Of a stretch of DNA of 64,000 bases, positions 50,310 to 58,160 are shown in pieces. The notes below the pieces were generated by a model, which did no database searches, had not been told where the DNA came from, and saw only the letters and a list, made by a program, of their open reading frames with translations. A program made the translations under genes and the position numbers. Each line of letters opens with the position of its first letter. The first letter of the stretch is position 1. Location of the stretch: positions 558,001 to 622,000 of the forward strand of contig OY829892.1 of NCBI GenBank assembly GCA_963691905.1. The letters are read 5' to 3'. This DNA comes from QGON01 sp963691905 (GTDB lineage Bacteria; Pseudomonadota; Gammaproteobacteria; Chromatiales; Chromatiaceae).

Positions 50310-52637
50310 TCATATCTTAAACTGCGCAACCAGTTCCTTCAGTTGCACCGAGAGATGATTCAGGCCATCACTGGCGGTGGCTACCTGCTCCGAACTCTTC
50401 AGGCTCTTCTGTGCCGTTCCGGCAATTCCTTCGGCATTGCGACTGATCTCATCAGCAACAGCACTCTGCTGATGCGTGGCGGTGGCAATCTGAGTTGCCA
50501 TATCAGTGATGGTATCCACCGATTGTGTAATGGATCCGAGAGATACCCCAGCCTCTTTTGCCTGTTCCACCGTCACCTCAACACCCTGCTGGCTGATTTT
50601 CATCGCCTCGACCGCTTGGTTTGAGTGCTTCTGAAGGTCTTCGATTGTCTCTTCGATTTCGTGAATGGAGCTTTGAGTGCGGCCCGCCAATGCGCGTACC
50701 TCATCCGCCACGACAGCAAATCCACGCCCTTGCTCTCCCGCCCTTGCTGCCTCAATGGCTGCGTTTAACGCCAACAGATTGGTCTGCTCCGCAATTCCCT
50801 GAATCACCTTCAGAATATTGCCAATGCTCTGACTGTCGACCTCCAGTTTTTTGATGACGGATGCAGCACCGTCCACCTGGCTCGCCACACCATCGATGGT
50901 GCTCAGCGCCTGCTCAATAATCTCTCTGCCTTCGTTCGAGGCTGCGTCTGCCTCACCGGCTGCCGTTGCAGTGGCTGCTGCATTTGATGCCACTTCCCGG
51001 ACAGTGGCCGCCATTTCGGTAATGGCGGTTGCTATCTGCTCAATCTGGCTCTGTTGCTCTAAGTTTATTGACTGGGACTCACTGGTGGCCGCCTGCAACT
51101 CCTGGGACGACCCACTCATCTGGTGGGTAGCATCCGATACCTGTCTGACGCTATTCTGGAAACGGGAAAGCATGCGATTGACCGACTCTGCCATCTGACT
51201 GATCTCATCGTTGCCTGTGTCGTCACAGCGTTCAACCAGGCTGGCATTCTTTTCAATATCGTTGATGGTTGCGTTAAGCTTTCGAATAGAGATTGTCCCT
51301 CTGCAGGCGAATAACCATCCGACCAAAATGGAGCCGGCCAAAGCAATTGCCAGAATGGCAATAGCGTAGTTAATAATATCCCGGCTCAGGGTCGCGGCCG
51401 ATGAAAATGCTTCATCAGTCTCTATTTCGCTGATGATTGACCAGCCGAGTCCGGCAACGTTCAATGGTGCATAGGCTGAGAGCACCGGTTTTCCACGATA
51501 GCCATCAAAGATACTTACGCCACTCTCACCCCGGCTTGAAGTCGATGTTGCGGGGGTATCAATCTGCTGTAGCCCAACATTGGTGCCCTTGTTACTGATT
51601 GCATCGGTAATCCCTTTCGTAACGCCAACATTTCCCAGCAGTGCGGCAAAACTGTCTGGAGATTCCACCATGAACCGACTGATACTGCGGGCAGTCAGAT
51701 CCTGTCCGACCAGGTAGGTCTCCCCTGTTTTGCCCTGGCCGACCTCCTGCCACTTGCCGCCACTGGTCATGATGCCGTTCAGCCTGTCTACCGGCATCTG
51801 AAAGATGAGTATCCCTATGCGGTTCTCATCATCAAAAATCGGGGAAGCGATAAAGGCAGCCTGGTCACTATAGGATGGCCCATAGGGTTTAAAATCGATG
51901 ACGCTGACATTGTCAGCTTTGTCTGCTTTCATAGCTGACCTGAAAGCTTCTCCCAAACCGGAATCAGCATGGGGACCGGTGAGCAGAGAGGTTCCAAAGT
52001 CGATCTCTTTGAAGACAGAGTAGACGATGTTACCGTTTTCCGGTTCTACCAGGAAAATATCGTAATAACCGAATTTTTTCAGAAAATCCCGCAGTTTTGG
52101 GTGATAAAGACTGTGGATCTGGGCGTAAAGCGTATCATCCTCAGGATCACTCCAGCTCTCTTTTTCACCCAGCGGATGGGGGTTTGCCTTGAGGTACTGA
52201 TATTGGATAGTGGTGGCGGTTTCATCCAGACCCGTTAAATACGCATCAACGAGCGGGCTATCTCCACCATTTCTGTTCAGGTATTCAGCAGCGTACTCGT
52301 TTTCATAGTAGCTCGACAGCTGATTTCTGTAGAAATCAGGGCTCTTCTCAGCAAATTCGCCATGAAAATTAAGGAAAGCATCCCCTAATCCCAGCATGGC
52401 ATCCACAATCATCTGCCCGTTGGAAAAGGTTTGTATCTGGGCACGGATCACCCGGAAATAATCCTCTATCTGCGCTTTTTTGCTATCCCGAACGGCGAGA
52501 ATCTGCTGGGTTGCCTGTTCCTCAAGGGCAGCCTTGCCACTGGAAATGGCGAGCCATCCGATAAGCGTACTGGCGCCCAATACCGGGATTGCAGCAAACA
52601 GTGCCGCGCCGATGATCACTTTTGTTTTGATTTTCAT
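50310..52637 (-). CDS. Methyl-accepting chemotaxis protein with large periplasmic sensor
   Basis: A 775-residue transducer. TM1 (about 9-30) is followed by a long periplasmic region (31-410, dCACHE-like, with 'YLVGQDLTARSISRF'), TM2 (about 418-440), a HAMP region and a signalling domain. The signalling tip reads 'IAEQTNLLALNAAIEAARAGEQGRGFAVVADEVRALAGRTQSS', which contacts CheA and CheW. There is no C-terminal CheR-docking pentapeptide. Its gene lies 96 bp downstream of an orphan PstS-like gene on the same strand. Confidence 0.94.
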   Translation of the reverse strand: MKIKTKVIIGAALFAAIPVLGASTLIGWLAISSGKAALEEQATQQILAVRDSKKAQIEDYFRVIRAQIQTFSNGQMIVDAMLGLGDAFLNFHGEFAEKSPDFYRNQLSSYYENEYAAEYLNRNGGDSPLVDAYLTGLDETATTIQYQYLKANPHPLGEKESWSDPEDDTLYAQIHSLYHPKLRDFLKKFGYYDIFLVEPENGNIVYSVFKEIDFGTSLLTGPHADSGLGEAFRSAMKADKADNVSVIDFKPYGPSYSDQAAFIASPIFDDENRIGILIFQMPVDRLNGIMTSGGKWQEVGQGKTGETYLVGQDLTARSISRFMVESPDSFAALLGNVGVTKGITDAISNKGTNVGLQQIDTPATSTSSRGESGVSIFDGYRGKPVLSAYAPLNVAGLGWSIISEIETDEAFSSAATLSRDIINYAIAILAIALAGSILVGWLFACRGTISIRKLNATINDIEKNASLVERCDDTGNDEISQMAESVNRMLSRFQNSVRQVSDATHQMSGSSQELQAATSESQSINLEQQSQIEQIATAITEMAATVREVASNAAATATAAGEADAASNEGREIIEQALSTIDGVASQVDGAASVIKKLEVDSQSIGNILKVIQGIAEQTNLLALNAAIEAARAGEQGRGFAVVADEVRALAGRTQSSIHEIEETIEDLQKHSNQAVEAMKISQQGVEVTVEQAKEAGVSLGSITQSVDTITDMATQIATATHQQSAVADEISRNAEGIAGTAQKSLKSSEQVATASDGLNHLSVQLKELVAQFKI

Positions 52638-52733
52638 GGTTATCTCAAGGCAATTTTTCTCGTTCCTTGAGTTTCTAAATCATCCAGCTGTCAATACAGC
52701 ACTGGGCATGCTTGCGCAAAACCCTGGACTTTC

Positions 52734-53501
52734 TCATTTCACGCCAACAAATCGTTGACGCACCACACCCTGCCCCTCGGGCGAGAGCGTCCATTCAATA
52801 AATTTTCTGATCTCGCCCGTAGGCTCACCGTGGGTAACCAGATTGAGTTCACGGGTGACCGGGTAGTTGGGATTATCCAATGCCGGCTTTTCCCCATCGA
52901 CAGAAATCAGGGCAATCCTTTTGATGCTCTTGAGAAAGGCCAGGCTGATCTGACCAATGGCGCCCCGTTCATGAATCACCCGGGCAACAATCTTTCTGTC
53001 GGGAGTGACCACAGCCGTCCCCGAATACTCGGCACCCCCCATCACTTTTTTCTGGAACACATGACGGGTTGCGGAAGCGGGTTTGACAATATAGGGCTTG
53101 ATCATCAGATCCTCCCCTCCCAGCATTTTCCAGTTCTTGATCTTCCCGCTGAACACATCTCTGAGTTGCTTTTTGGAAAGCTGGGTCACCGGGTTACGAA
53201 TATTGACCACTGCAGCAATAGCGTCTTTGCCGATCATCACCGCATGAACGCCCTGATCAAGCGCACTGGGATCGACCATGCGGGCGACTCCGCCCAGCTC
53301 ACAGGTATCCCAGGTGGCACACTGCTCGCCACCCAGGCTTTCGCTGTCATCATTGACCTTGAGCGAGGATCCCACATAGACCTTGTCGGCATCGGATATG
53401 AATTTTCCGATCGTGGAGGAGCCTTCGTAGTTGATGGTGCCCGCCGTAATGGAAAAGGTAACAAGCAATCCTGTTAGCACCAAAAATGCTATCTTCATCA
53501 T
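52734..53501 (-). CDS. PstS-like periplasmic substrate-binding protein
   Basis: A 255-residue exported protein with a signal peptide (about 1-20) and a phosphate-binding-protein fold. Family features are 'INYEGSSTIGKFI' at the N-terminus, 'AVMIGKDAIAAVVNIRNPVTQLSKKQLRDVFSGKIKNWKMLGG' (the typical PstS IN/W motif region) and 'RVIHERGAIGQISLAFL'. It is shorter than E. coli PstS. No PstCAB permease or Pho genes are adjacent; instead it lies between two chemoreceptors on the same strand. A role in phosphate or other anion sensing for chemotaxis is plausible but inferred. Confidence 0.85.
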   Translation of the reverse strand: MMKIAFLVLTGLLVTFSITAGTINYEGSSTIGKFISDADKVYVGSSLKVNDDSESLGGEQCATWDTCELGGVARMVDPSALDQGVHAVMIGKDAIAAVVNIRNPVTQLSKKQLRDVFSGKIKNWKMLGGEDLMIKPYIVKPASATRHVFQKKVMGGAEYSGTAVVTPDRKIVARVIHERGAIGQISLAFLKSIKRIALISVDGEKPALDNPNYPVTRELNLVTHGEPTGEIRKFIEWTLSPEGQGVVRQRFVGVK

Positions 53502-53606
53502 CTCTTTCCCGCGCGGAATAGCGCTGTTTTTCCAGACATATAGGGGGTATCGGTTAAACTCATATTTTCTTTAGGGCTATTGCATCAGGTGCCCCCTGCC
53601 GGATAA

Positions 53607-56600
53607 TTACTCTGGCAGTGTAAAGTTGCTTACCAACTCCACCAGTCGCTTGGCTTGGTCATCGAGGGATTGACTGGCCGCCGAAGTCTCCTCACTCAGT
53701 GCTGCATTCTGTTGCGTGCTGTCGTCCAGCTGAATGACAGCCTGGTTTACCTGCCGAATGCCCTCCGCCTGCTCTGTACTGGCAGCTGCAATCTCGGAGA
53801 CCACATCGCCGACTTTTTTCATGGCGTCAATCATCTCTCTCAGGGTCTCCCCTGATTTGTTGACCAGATCAGCGCCTGTCGCCACTTTTTCTTCACTGTC
53901 CTTGATCAGCGTCTTTATCTCCCCGGCGGCAGTGGCACTGCGTTGTGCCAGGTTTCTCACCTCGGTTGCCACCACGGCAAAGCCGCGTCCCTTTTCTCCC
54001 GCGCGCGCTGCCTCCACCGAAGCGTTGAGTGCCAGTAGATTGGTCTGGAAGGCGATCTCATCGATAACCCCAATGATGTTGGCGATCTTACTGCTTGACT
54101 GGCTGATCTCTTCCATCGCCTGGACAGTTTGGGTCACCACCTCACCACCCTGTTCCCCGACACCTCTGCCCGCAATTGCCAGTTGATTGGCGACAGAGGC
54201 GTTTTCTGCATTTTGCTGCACCGTGCCGGTCAACTCCTCCATGCTGGCAGCGGTCTCTTCCAGGCTTGAGGCCTGTGTTTCTGCACGCCGGGACATCTCC
54301 GTGCTACCTGAGGCGATCTCAGAGGTGGATTGGGTGATGGCGGTTGCGGAGGATTGGATCTCCTGAACCATGTTTCTGAGCTTGTCCACCGTCCGGTTTG
54401 CCGCTTCAGCCAAACGCCCAAAAGCCCCCTCACTCTCTTCACTGAGTTTACGGGTCAAATCACCATCGGAAAGAGAACCGAGGACCGCCTCCATCTCTGA
54501 AACACTCTCCGCGACAACCTGGGTAAGCTTGTTGATACCTGTACCAAGGCTCCTCATGAATCCATGTTTGTCTTCAAGATCGATGTGCTGCTGTAGCTCT
54601 CCCTGCACCACGCCTTCGACAACATCGGCCACTTCCTCTTCAACCTGGACCTGTTCGGTGACATCACTCCACTCAGTCGCTGTACCCTGTCGTTCGCCCT
54701 CATCATCCATGACCGGACTGGTTGCAAGGTCGAAGATACGACTGCCGATGTTGATCCGGGATCGGTCTGTTGTGGTCAACTGGTCAAGTAACTGGCGTTG
54801 CTGCTCCGGATGTTTGTGGAAGCGGTCGATACTTGTGCCGATGATAGCCTCGGCGGAAAAATCAGAGATCTCCGTCAGGACCTCCTTCTCAACATCATGC
54901 AACAGTTCCTGCGCAGCTCTGTTGATGTAGATGATGTTGTGATCCCTGTCCGCAACCATCACGCTGCTGGAGACATTGTCCAGCGCTGTCTGGATCCGCA
55001 GGGCCTCATCTGCCCGACGTTCGGCCTCTGTGATATCGAAACCGAGTTTGATCTGCATCGCCTTCAGGCCCCGCAACACATTGCTGATCTCATCTTCCGA
55101 GGTCGGTTCAATCCTGTTGTGATATTCACCGGAACTGATATAGCGAAAGATCTTCAGTGTCTCCTGGAGTGGGATGGCCACGCTTCTGCGCAGCAGGATA
55201 TAGCTGATGAGGATTGTGGCAAGTACGATAAACAGCGCTGCACCCACTGCAACATATACAACCTTCAACGCCTCCTGTTCATGCAAACTCAGGCCCGCAT
55301 ATATCTGCTCGATGCCGATGTCGAACAGTTGAAAAAGGCCGTCTATTCCCTGCACCGAGCGGTTAAAATAATCCTCTGGAGAGACGCCGGACTCCTCTCC
55401 GGTTAACACCTTGTTCGCCATGAGCTCCTGCATTGCCGGCAGGAGCCCGGAGGATGCGTATTTGTACTCACCAAAAGGTGTCGCTGTTTTCTCTTCCAGT
55501 CCGGGGGTGTTCGCTGTCGTCTCCTCCAGCAATCTTCTGAATCGCTCATCCAGGATCGTCAAACTGTAGAAAATATTGGTTAGTCCGGATTCACTCTCTT
55601 CATCCAACTCCCCACTTGCCTGCAGTGCCGTTACGATGGATTGAGATTGACTCAGAAAATCCGCCATCTGCGGCAGCAGTTCGATGAGCAGGACACTCCA
55701 ATTCTGAGTATTCACATTTGGATCCTGCTTCAGCCCGGAATGTTTGCCCAGCAGGCGAAACATCTGCACCAGATCAGACTGAAGTTCAGTATGTATGAAG
55801 ACATTCTCGGCCGGGTCATGATCTCTATACCCTTCGCGAATCTCTTCCCAGTAACTTTCCAGCCCCTCCAGATTTTCCTCCAACTGAAAGCGGTTCTGAT
55901 GCCGCCCGATGAGTTGCCGGATCTTGGCGAGATCTTCCGAAACCTGCTTATCCAGCGCCTCAAGCTTATCACCGGCCCCATCATTACCGGCCAGGTACGC
56001 GGTACTTTGGCTGCGGTGGTCCGCAATGTGCAGCAGGGTCTGTTTCAGGTAGGCCAGGTGTTCCGTGCCGAGCTGCTCCGTCTCCACAACTTGCAGCGCC
56101 TGCCATCTGTCCAGAATCAAAACGGAAGCAAACAGGATGACCGCAATAACGGGAATGGCCGAAACTACCATCAGCTTCTTTAAGACGCTGAAACGACGAA
56201 ACAAATTGAGCCGATCGCGCCAGGACGAGCGGATTACACTGCCCTCTCGAAGGCTGACCTTGCCTTCCTCCGCCAGTTTGTAGACGTTTTCCGCCGCCGA
56301 AATCTGCTCGCGACTGGGTTTGTTGCGTACCGAAAGATAGCCGGCAATCTCACCCTCTTCAAAAATGGGGGTCACATTGGCTTCCACCCAGTAGAAGTCG
56401 CCGTTTTTGCAGCGGTTTTTTACAATTCCTGTCCAGGGACGTCCCGCCTTGAGGGTCTGCCACAGATCCCCGAACGCGCCGGACGGCACATCCGGATGAC
56501 GAACGATGTTGTGATTTTTCCCGATCAACTCGGCTTCAGTGAAGCCACTGATATCGATAAAATCCTGGTTGGCAAAAGTGATGATTCCCTTCAAATCTGT

Positions 56601-56669
56601 CTTGGAAACGATCGTCTGACCATCTCGCATGACCCGCTCGTTATCAGTTACTGGATAATTGACCTTCAT
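53607..56669 (-). CDS. Aer-like PAS chemoreceptor
   Basis: A 1020-residue receptor. An N-terminal PAS (about 15-115) has the Aer signature 'FANQDFIDISGFTEAELIGKNHNIVRHPDVPSGAFGDLW', which in Aer binds FAD. Two TM helices (about 165-185 and 475-500) enclose a long nitrate/NIT-like helical region. HAMP (about 500-555), a second PAS (about 575-690) and an MA domain follow, with tip 'IAFQTNLLALNASVEAARAGEKGRGFAVVATEVRNLAQRS'. It probably senses redox or energy state as well as a periplasmic cue. It is first of three same-strand genes with the PstS-like protein and the other receptor. Confidence 0.92.
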   Translation of the reverse strand: MKVNYPVTDNERVMRDGQTIVSKTDLKGIITFANQDFIDISGFTEAELIGKNHNIVRHPDVPSGAFGDLWQTLKAGRPWTGIVKNRCKNGDFYWVEANVTPIFEEGEIAGYLSVRNKPSREQISAAENVYKLAEEGKVSLREGSVIRSSWRDRLNLFRRFSVLKKLMVVSAIPVIAVILFASVLILDRWQALQVVETEQLGTEHLAYLKQTLLHIADHRSQSTAYLAGNDGAGDKLEALDKQVSEDLAKIRQLIGRHQNRFQLEENLEGLESYWEEIREGYRDHDPAENVFIHTELQSDLVQMFRLLGKHSGLKQDPNVNTQNWSVLLIELLPQMADFLSQSQSIVTALQASGELDEESESGLTNIFYSLTILDERFRRLLEETTANTPGLEEKTATPFGEYKYASSGLLPAMQELMANKVLTGEESGVSPEDYFNRSVQGIDGLFQLFDIGIEQIYAGLSLHEQEALKVVYVAVGAALFIVLATILISYILLRRSVAIPLQETLKIFRYISSGEYHNRIEPTSEDEISNVLRGLKAMQIKLGFDITEAERRADEALRIQTALDNVSSSVMVADRDHNIIYINRAAQELLHDVEKEVLTEISDFSAEAIIGTSIDRFHKHPEQQRQLLDQLTTTDRSRINIGSRIFDLATSPVMDDEGERQGTATEWSDVTEQVQVEEEVADVVEGVVQGELQQHIDLEDKHGFMRSLGTGINKLTQVVAESVSEMEAVLGSLSDGDLTRKLSEESEGAFGRLAEAANRTVDKLRNMVQEIQSSATAITQSTSEIASGSTEMSRRAETQASSLEETAASMEELTGTVQQNAENASVANQLAIAGRGVGEQGGEVVTQTVQAMEEISQSSSKIANIIGVIDEIAFQTNLLALNASVEAARAGEKGRGFAVVATEVRNLAQRSATAAGEIKTLIKDSEEKVATGADLVNKSGETLREMIDAMKKVGDVVSEIAAASTEQAEGIRQVNQAVIQLDDSTQQNAALSEETSAASQSLDDQAKRLVELVSNFTLPE

Positions 56670-56814
56670 GAGACGCTTCTTTTTAGTAAAAACCGGACAA
56701 CTGAGGGGTTTAGCGTCAATGGAGGGGGAAACTTAAGATTTTCTCAATATTTGACAGCGTGTTTCGTATCACCAAATCAGCGCAACAAGCAACACTGTTT
56801 TATACTCAGTCGCT

Positions 56815-57087
56815 ATGAGTCAAAAACATTCACGCATCCTGCATGCGATTCTCCAGGGGCCTGCCAGCGGCAATATCCATTGGCGGGACATTGAGTCACT
56901 GCTGCGACACCTTGGAGCCGACATCCAGGCGGGCCACGGCGCGCGCATGCGGATTATCCTGAATGGCATGGAAGGCACTTTGCATCGTCCCCACCACAGC
57001 AGCACCTACAGCAAGCAGGATATCCACCACCTGCGTGACTACCTCATCTCTGCCGGTGTGGATATATCGGCATTGAATATTGAATAA
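56815..57087 (+). CDS. Orphan HicA-like protein
   Basis: A 90-residue double-stranded-RNA-binding-fold protein of the HicA family, small mRNA interferases. The order 'WRDIESLLRHLGADIQAGHGARMRIILNGMEGTLHRPHHSSTYSKQDIHHLRDYLISAGV' fits, with a His (in QAGHGAR) at about the catalytic position. A HicB antitoxin is not found within 1 kb on either side. This longer, His-rich solitary form recurs in Proteobacteria and may not be toxic. It is divergent from the Aer-like gene. Confidence 0.8.
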   Translation: MSQKHSRILHAILQGPASGNIHWRDIESLLRHLGADIQAGHGARMRIILNGMEGTLHRPHHSSTYSKQDIHHLRDYLISAGVDISALNIE

Positions 57088-57273
57088 TCCAGGACAGGGG
57101 AAAAAGCGGTGCTTTGAACCAACAAGCTCAGCGAAGGGCAGAAGAGCGCCCCTTCGACCTGATTGGCACTTTTGAGGGACGCAATCTAGTCAGAGCGACA
57201 CTTCACAAACTAGAGTGAGGATGAGTATTGCATTGCAAGACCTGACCGCATTATCTGTTAATTGATTCATCTG

Positions 57274-57339
57274 GTAGGGTGCGCTGTGCGCACCATGATT
57301 GCTATAACAGCTTATTCTGGTGCGCACTGCGCACCCTAC
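57274..57339 (+). repeat. Dispersed palindromic repeat, GTAGGGTGCGC family, copy 4
   Basis: A full-length copy: arms GTAGGGTGCGCTGTGCGCACC and GGTGCGCACTGCGCACCCTAC are perfect complements over 21 bp. The loop ATGATTGCTATAACAGCTTATTCT resembles the loops of copies 1 and 2. It is the best preserved copy in the window. Confidence 0.9.
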
Positions 57340-57376
57340 GTTCTTCACATTTCAGAGAAGCCGCCCCTCAAAAACA

Positions 57377-57405
57377 GAAAAGCCACCCCGGTGGGTGGCT
57401 TTTCT
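57377..57405 (-). terminator. Terminator of tRNA-Arg
   Basis: An 8-bp perfect stem AGCCACCC/GGGTGGCT (57381-57400) with a 4-base loop, flanked by A and T runs. On the minus strand it ends in TTTTCTGTTTTTG, seven bases after the tRNA CCA. Confidence 0.88.
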
Positions 57406-57411
57406 CTAATA

Positions 57412-57488
57412 TGGCGCGCCCGACAGGAGTCGAACCTGTGACCCCCGCCTTCGGAGGGCGGTACTCTATCCAGCTGAGCTACGGGCGC
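57412..57488 (-). tRNA. tRNA-Arg (anticodon CCG)
   Basis: A complete 77-nt tRNA with an encoded CCA. On the minus strand the acceptor GCGCCCG pairs with CGGGCGC, the anticodon stem CCGCC/GGCGG encloses CTCCGAA (anticodon CCG), and the T arm is CAGGTTCGAATCCTG. It is very close to E. coli tRNA-Arg(CCG). Confidence 0.97.
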
Positions 57489-57499
57489 GAAGATCGCGT

Positions 57500-57528
57500 A
57501 TTTTACCCGCCCCCCAAGTGTGCGTCTA
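57500..57528 (-). promoter_or_regulatory. Promoter of tRNA-Arg
   Basis: On the minus strand TAGACG, a 17-bp G-rich spacer and TAAAAT form a sigma-70-like promoter whose start would lie about 6 bp before the tRNA. Confidence 0.45.
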
Positions 57529-57534
57529 TGCCGG

Positions 57535-57564
57535 TTCGCGCTTTTCTCTTCTGGCCTGTATAAT
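57535..57564 (+). promoter_or_regulatory. Probable promoter of the cytochrome c gene
   Basis: A perfect -10 box TATAAT (57559-57564) has a weak -35 (TTCGCG) 18 bp upstream. It is 66 bp from the cytochrome c start and overlaps the divergent tRNA-Arg promoter region. Confidence 0.4.
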
Positions 57565-57629
57565 CCGCTGATTTACTAATACTGGGCTCGCGACAGCGGA
57601 CCATTGATTGAATCCTTTTATGGAGGAAG

Positions 57630-58106
57630 ATGCCTGTGAATAAGTTTGCCGCCCCGATGAGTATTGCGCTGGCTGGAGCCATGGTCCTGGTTTCTGCGAA
57701 CCAGGTACTGGCTGATGACCGTGATGATGTGCTGTCCCGGATCAAGCCGGTCGGTACAGTTGCCATTGAGGGACAGCCTGCGCCGGCAGCTGCTCCAGCT
57801 CCAGTCGCTGCTGCCCCGGCACCCGCCCCAGCAGCTGCTCCCGCACCGGCTGCCGGTGGATCTGAGGGTGCCGCTCTCTATGCCGCCAAAGGCTGTGCAG
57901 GCTGTCATGGGCCAGATGGCAAAACGACCATAATGCCGATCTACCCCACGCTGGCCGGACAGAGTTCTGCCTACCTCGTAGCACAGATGAAGGACATCAA
58001 GAATGGCGCCCGTAACAACGGCCAGTCGATCATCATGAAGGGAATCATAGCGGGTGTCTCTGATGCTGAGATACAGACCATTGCAGATTGGCTGAGCAAC
58101 CAGTAA
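57630..58106 (+). CDS. Class I cytochrome c with Ala/Pro linker
   Basis: A 158-residue periplasmic or membrane-tethered cytochrome. A signal or anchor helix (about 10-28) is followed by a charged stretch and a 35-residue Ala/Pro linker (about 50-75). The cytochrome domain has CAGCH near residues 89-93 (heme attachment) and a distal Met candidate in 'QSIIMKGIIAGVSDAEI'. It resembles cytochrome c4/c5-type domains, with 'YPTLAGQSSAYLVAQMKDIKNGARNNG'. The linker suggests a tethered electron shuttle. GGAGG sits just upstream of the ATG. Confidence 0.93.
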   Translation: MPVNKFAAPMSIALAGAMVLVSANQVLADDRDDVLSRIKPVGTVAIEGQPAPAAAPAPVAAAPAPAPAAAPAPAAGGSEGAALYAAKGCAGCHGPDGKTTIMPIYPTLAGQSSAYLVAQMKDIKNGARNNGQSIIMKGIIAGVSDAEIQTIADWLSNQ

Positions 58107-58160
58107 GGCTGATTTAGCACACAGGGGTCGGAGTCAAATTGATTCCGGGCCCCTTCCAAC

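Larger units (their letters stand above)
57088..57411. other. Intergenic region with repeat and tRNA terminator
   Basis: A 324-bp gap. It holds the dispersed repeat at 57274-57339 and the terminator of tRNA-Arg at 57377-57405. No hicB-like ORF was found. Nothing else is supportable. Confidence 0.5.

Noticed and set aside
57279..57563. Plus-strand frame containing TGVEPVTPAFGGR over tRNA-Arg
   Set aside because: Antisense of tRNA-Arg(CCG) and its flanking repeat; no start or ribosome site supports it.
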